Source: Flavobacteriales bacterium
Lineage (GTDB): Bacteria > Bacteroidota > Bacteroidia > Flavobacteriales_D > Crocinitomicaceae
Direction of reading: 5' to 3'
Length of the DNA stretch: 64,000 nucleotides
Assembly (NCBI GenBank): GCA_947462255.1
Contig: CANHOA010000005.1
Location: forward strand, 62,001 to 126,000
The notes beneath the pieces are model-generated. The model made no database searches. It was not told the origin of the DNA and saw only the letters and a program-made list of their open reading frames with translations. Each line of letters begins with the position of its first letter. Within the stretch, counting starts at the first letter, position 1. Below, piece after piece: positions 53,810 to 62,857 of the stretch. The position numbers and the translations under genes are program-made.

Positions 53810-54481
53810 AAGGAGCCATGGCGCAGCGCTTTTTAGGAAGGTATAGATAATGGGATGAGGAATATCTCTAGTAGACGATACTTGAGGATAGAATGCGCAG
53901 ACCACAAAAAACGTTAATTCTTTTACCGAAAATATTTCAGGGTCATCAAATTGATTTTTAGCTTCAATATCGATCCACTCACCGGCCAAATCATCTAATA
54001 ATTTAGGATAAAGACTATAGCGCGTGGCAGTTAACTCGGTTGTTGTAAAATTTTCATAAAGCTTAGCAAAAATTCGAGTGTTTGGCGTGATTTCAATTTG
54101 TTCAAAATAGGGCCCAGACGACAAATTCTCAGAAATTAACTTATCCCCAACTGCATTTAGGTTATTTGCAGCAATTAGGAATTCCATGAATAGCTTAAAA
54201 GATTCACCAGTAGCAAGAACAGGCTTATTTATTTCGATGAGGCGCTTAAATATCCCATTTAAAAAAAACGAATTTTGATAAGGGCCCGGAGCAATCCAAA
54301 AAGCATCATATTGGGAAAAGTAAGCTGGTTTTTGTTGCGCAGCATCGCTTATCTTGATCCAATAATAATTAATTTCTACATCTAAGAATATGGAAGCGTG
54401 ATCTAAGGAAAGATTGGTAGCGTGGTGAGCATTAAAAGTAAAATTATAATCACCAATTATGGCAATTTTTAATGGTTCCAT
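53795..54481 (-). CDS. CTP-synthase C-terminal-related protein lacking the active-site Cys
   Basis: A 228-residue glutamine-amidotransferase-like protein. IAIIGDYNFTFNAHH at the N-terminus and AFWIAPGPYQN match the CTP synthase C-terminal region-related family. In typical members the nucleophile lies in GTCGGFQH; here this segment is LATGESFKL (residues 89-97), with glycine at the Cys (or Sec) position. The fold is clear, but catalysis by a Cys nucleophile cannot occur. No binding partner is visible in the neighbourhood. Confidence 0.65.
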   Translation of the reverse strand: MEPLKIAIIGDYNFTFNAHHATNLSLDHASIFLDVEINYYWIKISDAAQQKPAYFSQYDAFWIAPGPYQNSFFLNGIFKRLIEINKPVLATGESFKLFMEFLIAANNLNAVGDKLISENLSSGPYFEQIEITPNTRIFAKLYENFTTTELTATRYSLYPKLLDDLAGEWIDIEAKNQFDDPEIFSVKELTFFVVCAFYPQVSSTRDIPHPIIYTFLKSAAPWLLLAND

Positions 54482-54514
54482 CTCGTTAAAAAAATGCCTT
54501 AGATAACCGTTGGA

Positions 54515-55153
54515 TTATCTTCGAAAATAACCGCTATATTTTGCATTTTGAATGTAAATGGAATCAATCAAACTTGTCGTTGGATTATTCCTGTATACAT
54601 AACATGAAAAATTACAATCAAAGAAAGAATAATCGCCTGTATTATCAGATTGCTGCTTAATATTTGAAAAAGCAACAGTATGAGGCACATTATATAATTC
54701 CCTAGACTGCCAAATGGAGCTGTTGTTGTCAGTGTAGGTTACCTCAAAACCAGGAGCATTAATATTATCACCGTAATTTTGTGCGTTAATCGCAGAATTT
54801 GTATGATAATTATTAAACATGGTAAGCGTTGGTTCCATATTTGCGGCCGCATCCCAATTTAAAGCACCTAGTTTTAACCTTATGGATAAAGGTTGATTAG
54901 GAGAAGTCATCTCTGCCATATACACCATGAAAGATGGATTTGGTGATGGATTAATATCAACGATGTTGTCAGTGTTTCCTAAATAACTATTTACATTTTG
55001 GGTAAGTTCAACTTGAGTTCCGTTGACATATCCATTAAATGTACAAGTAAGATTTACAGTGCTTGTTGGAGGGGGGATTACTTCATGCTCGATGCACGAA
55101 GAAACAGAAACCAAAAGAACTAATGCGGAAAGAAAGTTTATTAAAATTCTCAT
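54515..55153 (-). CDS. Lipoprotein of unknown function
   Basis: A 212-residue lipoprotein with a signal ending in VSSC (Cys20) and a polar linker. The rest is beta-rich, Asn/Tyr/Thr-rich (LTCTFNGYVNGTQVELTQN, IWQSRELYNVPHTV). Two later cysteines (FDCNFSCYVY) are present. No family is recognised. It lies 33 nt before the CTP-synthase-related gene on the same strand. Confidence 0.6.
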   Translation of the reverse strand: MRILINFLSALVLLVSVSSCIEHEVIPPPTSTVNLTCTFNGYVNGTQVELTQNVNSYLGNTDNIVDINPSPNPSFMVYMAEMTSPNQPLSIRLKLGALNWDAAANMEPTLTMFNNYHTNSAINAQNYGDNINAPGFEVTYTDNNSSIWQSRELYNVPHTVAFSNIKQQSDNTGDYSFFDCNFSCYVYRNNPTTSLIDSIYIQNAKYSGYFRR

Positions 55154-55443
55154 AATTATAAAATTTAGTTAACAAAGTTAAACGAATTAACGCAAAATAT
55201 CAAAAAAAGATGCCTAGAGATTTATTATTGCTAAAATATTTGTAAAACTGATGAGCTAGATGGCGTAAAGAACTCTGTCTCTGCTACGCCTTAGAGAATC
55301 GCACGACATAAGGATTTGGAGCGGGTGATAGAATAGGAAGGTTCTCCTGAATTTAATTCTAAAAGAGTGAGAATGAGTGCGAAAATGAAGAAAAGTCAGG
55401 TGATTAATCATCGCTCTCGCTCTGTTTCTCACTCTTCCTTTTG
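55154..55443. other. Spacer with hairpins downstream of tRNA-Arg
   Basis: A perfect hairpin GGCGTA ... TACGCC lies at 55262-55290. A longer one has 11-bp arms AAGAGTGAGAA (55363-55373) and TTCTCACTCTT (55426-55436), with further pairing of GAGCGA/TCGC segments inside. Lying just past the tRNA in its direction of transcription, the long hairpin may act as a terminator or processing signal. I see no ORF in this spacer. Confidence 0.5.
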
Positions 55444-55515
55444 TGACCTCGCCAGGAATCGAACCTGGATCAAAAGTTTAGGAAACTTCTATTCTATCCG
55501 TTGAACTACGAAGTC
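55444..55515 (-). tRNA. tRNA-Arg (anticodon CCU)
   Basis: A 72-nt cloverleaf on the minus strand. The acceptor stem GACTTCG/CGAGGTC pairs fully (with one G-U), the D-arm is GTTC/GAAT, the anticodon loop is TTCCTAA with anticodon CCT, the T-arm is CCAGG-TTCGATT-CCTGG and the discriminator is A. It reads AGG codons. CCA is not encoded. It lies 6 nt after the M14 peptidase stop codon on the same strand. Confidence 0.93.
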
Positions 55516-55521
55516 AGTGGT

Positions 55522-58128
55522 CTACTTTTTTAAAATCAATAGCCTTTGATGATTTTGTCCTTTCCTACATTCCAAAACATAAGACCCAGAAGCCAATTCT
55601 TCTGTATTCAGGTAACAAGTGCTAGTAAAGGAAATGTGTTGATAAACGCAGCGACCATTCAAATCATAAATGGCAAGAGCTGTTTGTGGCAACAATCCTT
55701 CAACCGTAAATCCGTTTTCCCACGGATTTGGATAAATCAGTATATGAAATCCTTGTTCCTCAGACAAAGAAGCGCAGGATTGAACAAAAATGGAGTCATA
55801 GAACATACTGCTTCCTGCGGCATTTCCAGCACTTAAAGAAACTTGGTAGGCACCTGCTGTCATGTATGCATGACTTGGGTTTTGTAAAGTTGATAGGTTG
55901 CCGTCTCCGAAATCCCAAGACCATGTGTTAGGTTGATTGCTCGATGCATCCGTAAAAGTAATGGCTTGTTCAGCACACACTGTTGTTGCACTACTGCTAA
56001 ATTGAGCCACCGGCGCAATCGGTGGGGGTGCGAGATTAAATAAGACCTGAAAATCATCGAAATAGTAACCATCCGCTGTCGTGCCTCCATCTGATTTAAG
56101 TTGAAATCTGAGTTTGATGATTTGACCTAAGTAATCACTCAAATTAATTTCTTCTATTACCCAAGAAGACCTAACCCCCTCGTACACGGGCTGGTTGTTC
56201 GGCTGAACACTCCCATTGGCACTTGTTCCAAGAACCGTATAATTACCACATTGTCCAATCCAAGTGGTGCCACCATCTGTGGAAACTTGAAATTGTACAA
56301 AATCAAAATCTGCCTCTAAATTCCATTTAGCGTAAAACTTAACCATGGCATCGCTTGCGTTAGTAAGATCAACGGTTGGAACATATGTGTAGGTTTTGTT
56401 GGTATTGTTCGAATAATTTCCTGTTGGAGTATCCGTGAAAGATTTGGTTGCTGAGACATAGGTGGTGGTAGTGGTAGACCAATTACCTGTCCAATTGGCG
56501 GCAGAAGTCGCGTCTTCAGTAACTTGAACCGTTAATGAACCATAAGTTTTAGTGATGGTGTCCCTTTTGATCCATAGACCGTAATCCGTTTTTAAAACAT
56601 ATTTAATTTGATCTCCAAATTGGATGTTTGGGTTTAAAGAATATGATATATTGCCGTTAACCAACTGCTGCTGGAATAAGTTATAAACTAGAGGAGCCCC
56701 AATGTTCGTAATATTCAGAATAGGATCTATCGAAACACTAACTGAACCAGCTTCTCGACCAAGTCTTTTGGCGGAATGGGTGAAATTACCTGTAAGCGAA
56801 GGAATCATGGCAGGATCGGTTTCCTGAACCACGAGATATTGCTTGGCTATGTGAGCTAGAATTAAGTTTGGAAAAAGCATGCCTTTACAGGTGCTTACAA
56901 TTTCTGATTGAGGCTGCCAAAAGGCTGTTCCTACTTCGGGAGTATTAACAAATATGGTGTCTTTTTGCCCTACACCAACATCAACTTTATACATATAATC
57001 ATCTGAATCACCTGAAGCTGGATACAAGGCAGAACTTTTCATTGCTGTATAGCCATTATGTTCTACCATGTGATTTGTAAAATCCTGAAAATAATTATGA
57101 TGTTGGGCAAATTCTGCCGTGGTTGTCCCAATTGGAAATAAAATATCTTGGGCATAAGTATGTGCATTGAATGCCGTGATAAAATCGTTGTTTTGAACCA
57201 ACCACCGAATAGCTTGTGTTTCTGGCTCTGAGAAGGCTGAAGTGCCACAATAAGTATCATTGCTAGTATTAGTAGAGGTGCCCGTGGTATTCCAACCGTA
57301 CGAATAATTGCGATTTAGGTCGACGCCATATACTCCTCCTCCATTGTTTCTTCTATTTTTTCGCCACATTCCTCCACCATTTGGATTTGTGGTCTGGTTA
57401 TACACGTATCCGTCGGCATTGATACACGGTACAAAATACATTTGGAAATTATTCACCAAATAACTTACCTCATCGTTTGTACCATAATTTTCTAAAATGA
57501 ACCACATATAAAAAATGGTTTCCATCAAACTCATAGGCTCTCTGGCGTGGTGAATGGCGGTATATAGTACCTTCGCTTCAGCCTCGTCTACATTGGGATT
57601 ATCTGAGATTCGAACGTGATAAATGGGCCTATTTTCATGGGTTAAAAAATTGGATATTTGACTTTTCTGGGTGATTAAATTGGGGTATGTCGCAAACATT
57701 TCATCTAACTCAGCCAACATTTCGTTGTAGGTTAAATAGCCACCCATGGATCCCAAATTAAAATGAGTTGGTGTGGCAGGATTAGTATAAAACCCTCCAC
57801 TTGCGCCAGCAGCGCCAGAGCAATTGGCATTTCGCAGGGTTTGGTCACTTGCCGGCTCCATTAAAATTTGCTCATAATAAGAAACAACATCTGCAATAAG
57901 AATCTCGATATTTACATTTAAGGCCTGCATCGTTGCCACTTCTGAAGCTGAAAAATCAGAAATGAAAAATTGACCCTCTTTGTGGATTCCATGGTCTATG
58001 GTTACCCCATGCTGAGAAAGCATAGCGAGGCCTGCATCATCGGTGATAATTTTCACCCTACTATAATTTTGAGCAAAGGAATAAGCACAAACAAACGAAA
58101 AGAAAAAGAAGAGCAATTGACGATTCAT
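55522..58128 (-). CDS. T9SS-secreted zinc carboxypeptidase (M14) with PKD and type A sorting domains
   Basis: An 868-residue secreted protein with a signal peptide (residues 1-20). The M14 domain (about residues 120-430) has the zinc ligands His194 and Glu197 in HHAREP, the substrate-binding NADGYVYNQ, a third zinc His in FNAHTYAQDI and the catalytic Glu in NTPEVGTAF. A jelly-roll region follows, then a PKD domain (about 745-800, WDFGDGNLSTLQNPSHAY) and a type A sorting domain (YPNPWENGFTVEG). It is probably a surface peptidase. Confidence 0.9.
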   Translation of the reverse strand: MNRQLLFFFFSFVCAYSFAQNYSRVKIITDDAGLAMLSQHGVTIDHGIHKEGQFFISDFSASEVATMQALNVNIEILIADVVSYYEQILMEPASDQTLRNANCSGAAGASGGFYTNPATPTHFNLGSMGGYLTYNEMLAELDEMFATYPNLITQKSQISNFLTHENRPIYHVRISDNPNVDEAEAKVLYTAIHHAREPMSLMETIFYMWFILENYGTNDEVSYLVNNFQMYFVPCINADGYVYNQTTNPNGGGMWRKNRRNNGGGVYGVDLNRNYSYGWNTTGTSTNTSNDTYCGTSAFSEPETQAIRWLVQNNDFITAFNAHTYAQDILFPIGTTTAEFAQHHNYFQDFTNHMVEHNGYTAMKSSALYPASGDSDDYMYKVDVGVGQKDTIFVNTPEVGTAFWQPQSEIVSTCKGMLFPNLILAHIAKQYLVVQETDPAMIPSLTGNFTHSAKRLGREAGSVSVSIDPILNITNIGAPLVYNLFQQQLVNGNISYSLNPNIQFGDQIKYVLKTDYGLWIKRDTITKTYGSLTVQVTEDATSAANWTGNWSTTTTTYVSATKSFTDTPTGNYSNNTNKTYTYVPTVDLTNASDAMVKFYAKWNLEADFDFVQFQVSTDGGTTWIGQCGNYTVLGTSANGSVQPNNQPVYEGVRSSWVIEEINLSDYLGQIIKLRFQLKSDGGTTADGYYFDDFQVLFNLAPPPIAPVAQFSSSATTVCAEQAITFTDASSNQPNTWSWDFGDGNLSTLQNPSHAYMTAGAYQVSLSAGNAAGSSMFYDSIFVQSCASLSEEQGFHILIYPNPWENGFTVEGLLPQTALAIYDLNGRCVYQHISFTSTCYLNTEELASGSYVLECRKGQNHQRLLILKK

Positions 58129-58277
58129 AATTATTAATTTTGGATTGGCAAATTAACAAATAAAAATAGAAACTTGAGCCAATTATTGAGTTAATAATCT
58201 CTTGCTGAAAACGAATAAAATAATAATACAGATTTATGCCCATCTAGCAACTTTATGGATAAAAAGTAGTTATAATA

Positions 58278-61200
58278 TTGCTGCATTTAACTTATCGCTG
58301 TAAATTAGCCTTTCAAGTGAGAAATTTTACTATTTTATTTTTTATATTTTTTGGACTAACGGCATACGCTCAGAAAATCAGCATGACCCCCAATCAAGGT
58401 CAATGGGATGAGCGAATTGATTTCAGCGTACCCATTCAATCTGGAAAACTGTACATAGAGAATGACGGTTTAACGTTTTGGCTATTCGAACATGCAGACC
58501 CACACGAAGGTAAAATCAAGCCAAGCCAAACGTCCTATCAGGGAATTTTTCAAAAATTTGTCAACTGCCATACCACTCAGCCAAAAACGCGAGGAAAAGC
58601 ATCCGATCATTACTCCAATTTTCTCATCGGTTCAGATAGCAGTAAATGGAAACACCACGTTTACGATTATCAAGAGGTCGTTTACGAAGAATTGTACACC
58701 GGAATTGACTTATTTTATTCAAGCACAAAAGATCAACTTTCATACTGTTTTAAAGTGAATCCTAACGGACAAGCAACACAAATTAAACTAAAAATTGAGG
58801 GTGCTAACGCTGTTTATATTGATGCAAAGGGGAATTTAGTTATGGACCACCGTTTTGGTCAAATCACCCAATCCAAATTAGTAGCTTGGGCTTTTGTAGA
58901 TGGAAAAAGAGAAGATGTAGCCGTTCGCTTTGAAAAATCAGAGGGCATAGTTGGCCTTCACTTTCCTGATAATCTGCCAAAATTCGACTCCTTGTTTATC
59001 GATCCCAACTTAACCTTTTCGACATTTACGGGTTCATCAGCCGACAACTGGGGTTTCACCGCCACACCAGATGTAGCCGGCAACTTATATGGAGCAGGAA
59101 TCGTTTTTGGCTATGGCTACCCCACCACTGCTGGTGCCTATGACCTCACCTACAACAATGGAGAGGGCATTCCTTTTGACGTTGGCATTACCAAGTTCAA
59201 TGCTACTGGCTCTAATTTACTCTATTCAACCTACCTCGGTGGAGCTGGAAACGAAACCCCCCATAGTATTATTTGTGGTTCGAATGGAGAATTGTATATT
59301 TATGGTGTAACCTCTTCCCCTAACTTTCCTATTTCTCCTGGTGCCTACGATGCCACTTTCAACGGCGGACCGGCTGAAATGGAAAACTCGCTAAGTTTTT
59401 CAGGAAGTGATATTTACATAGCGAAAATCAGTACTAATGGCGCGACTTTATTGGCCTCTACTTATTTGGGGGGAAGTGGTACAGATGGACTAAACATCAA
59501 CACCCTGCATTACAATTACGGCGACCAATTCCGCGGAGAAATAATTTTGGATGCCAATAACAACATTTACATCGCCAGCACCACGGCTTCATCGAATTTT
59601 CCTGTGACATCAGCTACCACTTTAAATGGAAGCCAAGACGCAGTGATATGCAAGTTTTCAAACAACTTGAATACTTTGTTGTGGAGCACCTATTTCGGAG
59701 GAAGCGGTCAAGATTCTGGTAATTCAATAGACATCAGTCCTGCCGGCTTTGTATATGCCACGGGGGGAACAACATCCTCATCCTTACCAGGAATTTTTTC
59801 AGGGAATGATTTAACCTTCAACGGCGGTATCAGCGATGGATACCTCATCAAACTTAATCCAGCGAATGGTAGCCTTACGGAAGGAACCTTTATGGGTATG
59901 GGAGAGTACGATCAATCGTATTTCGTGCGTTGCGACCCCTCCAATCAAGTATATGTTTACGGGCAAACGGAGTCGAACTGGGGCATTACACCAGGATGTA
60001 CAGGAACACCAAATTCCGGTCAATTTCTTAGAAAATATGATCCCAATCTCCAAACGATACAATGGACAACAACCATTGGCGCTGGAAGTGGCCATGTTGA
60101 AATTTCTCCCACGGCCTTTTTAATTTCCGATTGTTATGAAATTTACATCGCTGGGTGGGGTGGCACTTTAAATGCGAATAGTTCTGTCTCTCAAGCCCTC
60201 AATTCCAGCTCCAATGGCTTCCCGATTTCCCCCAATGCCTTTCAAAACAATACCAACGGATCTAATTTTTACTTAGCCGTCTTCTCCTCAGATGCACAGC
60301 AGCTAAAATATGGCACTTATATGGGAGGGCTAACCAGCAGTTCCAATCATGTAGATGGCGGCACTAGTCGCTTTGACAAATCAGGTCGAATTTACCATGC
60401 CGTATGTGGGGCTTGTGGTGGAAATAATTTCGGTTTTACATCCACTCCCGGTAGTTGGTCTCCCCAAAATCCAAGTCCAAATTGTAATATGGCCGTTTTT
60501 AAATTTGATCTGAGCACCTTGGATGCCATTTTTGCCCAACCCTCACCCTTAGTTTGTATTCCACAACCTGTTGTATTCACCAACACCAGTGTGAATGGCA
60601 ACAGTTATTATTGGGATTTTGGCGACAATACCAATTCAACGGCCTTTCAACCCAATCATTACTACACATCTCCTGGCGTATATACAGTAACCTTAATCGT
60701 TTCGGATTCCGCGAACTGTTACATTCCAGATACTGCCGTTATCCAAGTTAACATCGGAAATTTTGAGGGAGGTGTTACCATACCTCCTAACCCTATTTGT
60801 TCAGGATCACCATATCAACTAGAAGCTTTTGGAGGCTCGACATACACCTGGAGTCCAGCCAATCTTCTCGATAATGCAAACATTGCAAATCCAACTGCGA
60901 CTGTTTACACCAATACTGTTTTTACCGTCATTGTAAGCGACAGCTGCGGGACAGACACCCTGCAAGTTCCTCTTAATGTAGTATCTTTAAATTTAACCCT
61001 TTCCCCTGACACTTCTATTTGTATTGGAGAGAGCACCCCATTAAATGCAATAGGGAATGGCACCATCCAGTGGACCCCAAGCACATTTTTGAATATCGCA
61101 ACTGGGGCCAACGTTATCTCCACACCAGATACTAGCACCAATTATATTGCAGTGCTAACCAGCCCAGAGGGATGTAGTATTCAAGACACCGTTTCAGTGA

Positions 61201-62168
61201 ATGTATATTTTACACCACCAAGTTCCAATTTACAAGACACCCTCATCATTTGCTTAGGAAATTCTGCCGCGCTCAGTGTTTCTGGAGCCAACACCTACCT
61301 TTGGTCACCCAACGTATCAATTTCGACTACGGTTGGGCCGAATGTTACCCTATCACCTACTCAAAACATGTATTACTACTGTACCTTCACAAATGCTTGC
61401 GGAAGTATTGTAGACTCCATTTATATTAATCTGCTGGTGGCCAACATAACCGCGGGCAATGATACTGTTATTTGTCCCAACCAAATAGCCATGCTATGGG
61501 CCAATGGTGCCTTGTATTACCAATGGAGTCCTTCTCAATTTGTGGTGAATCAAACGGGAAATCAAGTTTGGGTTAGCCCCACCAATTCCACCTTATTTCA
61601 AGTGATTGGAACCGATGTAAACGGTTGTAAGGATACGGCATTTGTAGAAGTAGTTTTACACCCCCAACCCTTTATTCAATTAAATCCAGTTGTTCAAGCA
61701 TTTTATGGTGATTTAATCCAATTGAATGCTGTGACAAATCAACCGGGTGTATTTACATGGAGTCCCCCAGAGTTTTTGTCCTGTATAAATTGTGCAAATC
61801 CAATTGCAAACCCAGACCAAGACTTCACCTATTTTGTAAGTTTTATCGATGCAAATGGTTGTATAGCAGAGAATCTAGTTTCCATAACTTACGATGCTGT
61901 AATCTACGTTCCAAACACCTTTATTCCAGACGGCAATGGAACAAACGACCTTTTTGGTGTTTACGGAGGAAACATTTCTGTTATGAAGATGTTGATTTTT
62001 GACCGCTGGGGGGAATTAATTCACACCCTAAATTCCACCTCAGAATTTTGGGATGGAACCTATAATGGCAATTCTTGTCAAGACGGCACCTATACTTGGC
62101 GCTTATTTTATTCGGATAAGCAAGATAAGAAATATGAACTTACAGGCCATGTAAATCTGCTTAGATAA
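58278..62168 (+). CDS. Large secreted SBBP/PKD/T9SS type B adhesin-like protein
   Basis: A 1296-residue protein. The frame begins with TTG 58278; GTG 58317, directly before VRNFTILFF, is an alternative that trims the signal peptide. The N-terminus (MTPNQGQWDERIDFSVPIQ) is a DUF7948-like region, then SBBP beta-propeller repeats (YSTYLGGAGNE, GVTSSPNFPISPGAYD) and a PKD domain (WDFGDNTNST). Four similar Cys-containing Ig-like repeats follow (PICSGSPYQL, SICIGESTPL, LIICLGNSAAL, TVICPNQIAM). The last part is a type B sorting domain (FIPDGNGTNDLFGVY ... FDRWGELI). A cell-surface or matrix role is expected. Confidence 0.88.
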   Translation: MLHLTYRCKLAFQVRNFTILFFIFFGLTAYAQKISMTPNQGQWDERIDFSVPIQSGKLYIENDGLTFWLFEHADPHEGKIKPSQTSYQGIFQKFVNCHTTQPKTRGKASDHYSNFLIGSDSSKWKHHVYDYQEVVYEELYTGIDLFYSSTKDQLSYCFKVNPNGQATQIKLKIEGANAVYIDAKGNLVMDHRFGQITQSKLVAWAFVDGKREDVAVRFEKSEGIVGLHFPDNLPKFDSLFIDPNLTFSTFTGSSADNWGFTATPDVAGNLYGAGIVFGYGYPTTAGAYDLTYNNGEGIPFDVGITKFNATGSNLLYSTYLGGAGNETPHSIICGSNGELYIYGVTSSPNFPISPGAYDATFNGGPAEMENSLSFSGSDIYIAKISTNGATLLASTYLGGSGTDGLNINTLHYNYGDQFRGEIILDANNNIYIASTTASSNFPVTSATTLNGSQDAVICKFSNNLNTLLWSTYFGGSGQDSGNSIDISPAGFVYATGGTTSSSLPGIFSGNDLTFNGGISDGYLIKLNPANGSLTEGTFMGMGEYDQSYFVRCDPSNQVYVYGQTESNWGITPGCTGTPNSGQFLRKYDPNLQTIQWTTTIGAGSGHVEISPTAFLISDCYEIYIAGWGGTLNANSSVSQALNSSSNGFPISPNAFQNNTNGSNFYLAVFSSDAQQLKYGTYMGGLTSSSNHVDGGTSRFDKSGRIYHAVCGACGGNNFGFTSTPGSWSPQNPSPNCNMAVFKFDLSTLDAIFAQPSPLVCIPQPVVFTNTSVNGNSYYWDFGDNTNSTAFQPNHYYTSPGVYTVTLIVSDSANCYIPDTAVIQVNIGNFEGGVTIPPNPICSGSPYQLEAFGGSTYTWSPANLLDNANIANPTATVYTNTVFTVIVSDSCGTDTLQVPLNVVSLNLTLSPDTSICIGESTPLNAIGNGTIQWTPSTFLNIATGANVISTPDTSTNYIAVLTSPEGCSIQDTVSVNVYFTPPSSNLQDTLIICLGNSAALSVSGANTYLWSPNVSISTTVGPNVTLSPTQNMYYYCTFTNACGSIVDSIYINLLVANITAGNDTVICPNQIAMLWANGALYYQWSPSQFVVNQTGNQVWVSPTNSTLFQVIGTDVNGCKDTAFVEVVLHPQPFIQLNPVVQAFYGDLIQLNAVTNQPGVFTWSPPEFLSCINCANPIANPDQDFTYFVSFIDANGCIAENLVSITYDAVIYVPNTFIPDGNGTNDLFGVYGGNISVMKMLIFDRWGELIHTLNSTSEFWDGTYNGNSCQDGTYTWRLFYSDKQDKKYELTGHVNLLR

Positions 62169-62190
62169 AGAAAAAGCATGATTAAATTCT

Positions 62191-62198
62191 TACCTTTG
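62191..62198 (+). promoter_or_regulatory. -7 box 8 nt before the metallo-hydrolase gene
   Basis: TACCTTTG ends 8 nt before ATG 62207. No -33 element is visible. Confidence 0.45.
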
Positions 62199-62206
62199 AC
62201 ACTGAT

Positions 62207-62854
62207 ATGTCGCTAAAAATAAAATCTTTCGAGTTCAACGCCTTTCAAGAAAATACCTTTGTTGTATCCGATACAGAAAGAAACGCAATTGTTATCGATC
62301 CGGGCTGCTATTCACGTGATGAGGAGCAGGAACTAGCCGCATATATTAAGCACGAGCAACTTAATATTGTGGCACTTTTAAACACACACGCTCATATCGA
62401 TCATGTATTAGGGAATGCCTTTATAAAAGAAAACTATGGTGTTGATTATTACTTACACCAGGAAGATATTACTACCCTAAATGCTGTCCAACAATACGCT
62501 TCATTATATGGTTTCGAAGGGTATCGCTTATCTCCGGAGCCTGATTTTTTAATAGAGGACCAATCGGAATTAGTTTTCGGATCCATGCGCATTAAGGTAT
62601 TGCATACGCCCGGACATTGCCCCGGACATGTTGTATTTTATTTTGAATCAGAAGGAATCGTGATAAATGGCGATGTATTATTTAATGGTAGTTTTGGTCG
62701 AACAGACTTACCCGGTGGAAATTTAGAAACGCTTAAATCCAGCATCTTTAAAACGATGTTTACCATGCCAGACAAAACCCTTGTGTATTGCGGTCACGGC
62801 CCCTCAACCACGATTAAAAAAGAGCGACTAAGCAATTACATACATCAATTTTAA
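62207..62854 (+). CDS. MBL-fold metallo-hydrolase (glyoxalase II-like)
   Basis: A 215-residue protein with the metal motif HAHIDH (His61, His63, Asp65, His66), a further His in PGHCPGHVVFY, the Asp in NGDVLF and the last His in YCGHGP. Features match hydroxyacylglutathione-hydrolase-like proteins in the MBL superfamily, with two metals. The substrate is not determined; a glyoxalase II-type thioesterase is possible. It is followed 3 nt later by the glycosyltransferase. Confidence 0.88.
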   Translation: MSLKIKSFEFNAFQENTFVVSDTERNAIVIDPGCYSRDEEQELAAYIKHEQLNIVALLNTHAHIDHVLGNAFIKENYGVDYYLHQEDITTLNAVQQYASLYGFEGYRLSPEPDFLIEDQSELVFGSMRIKVLHTPGHCPGHVVFYFESEGIVINGDVLFNGSFGRTDLPGGNLETLKSSIFKTMFTMPDKTLVYCGHGPSTTIKKERLSNYIHQF

Positions 62855-62857
62855 TCC

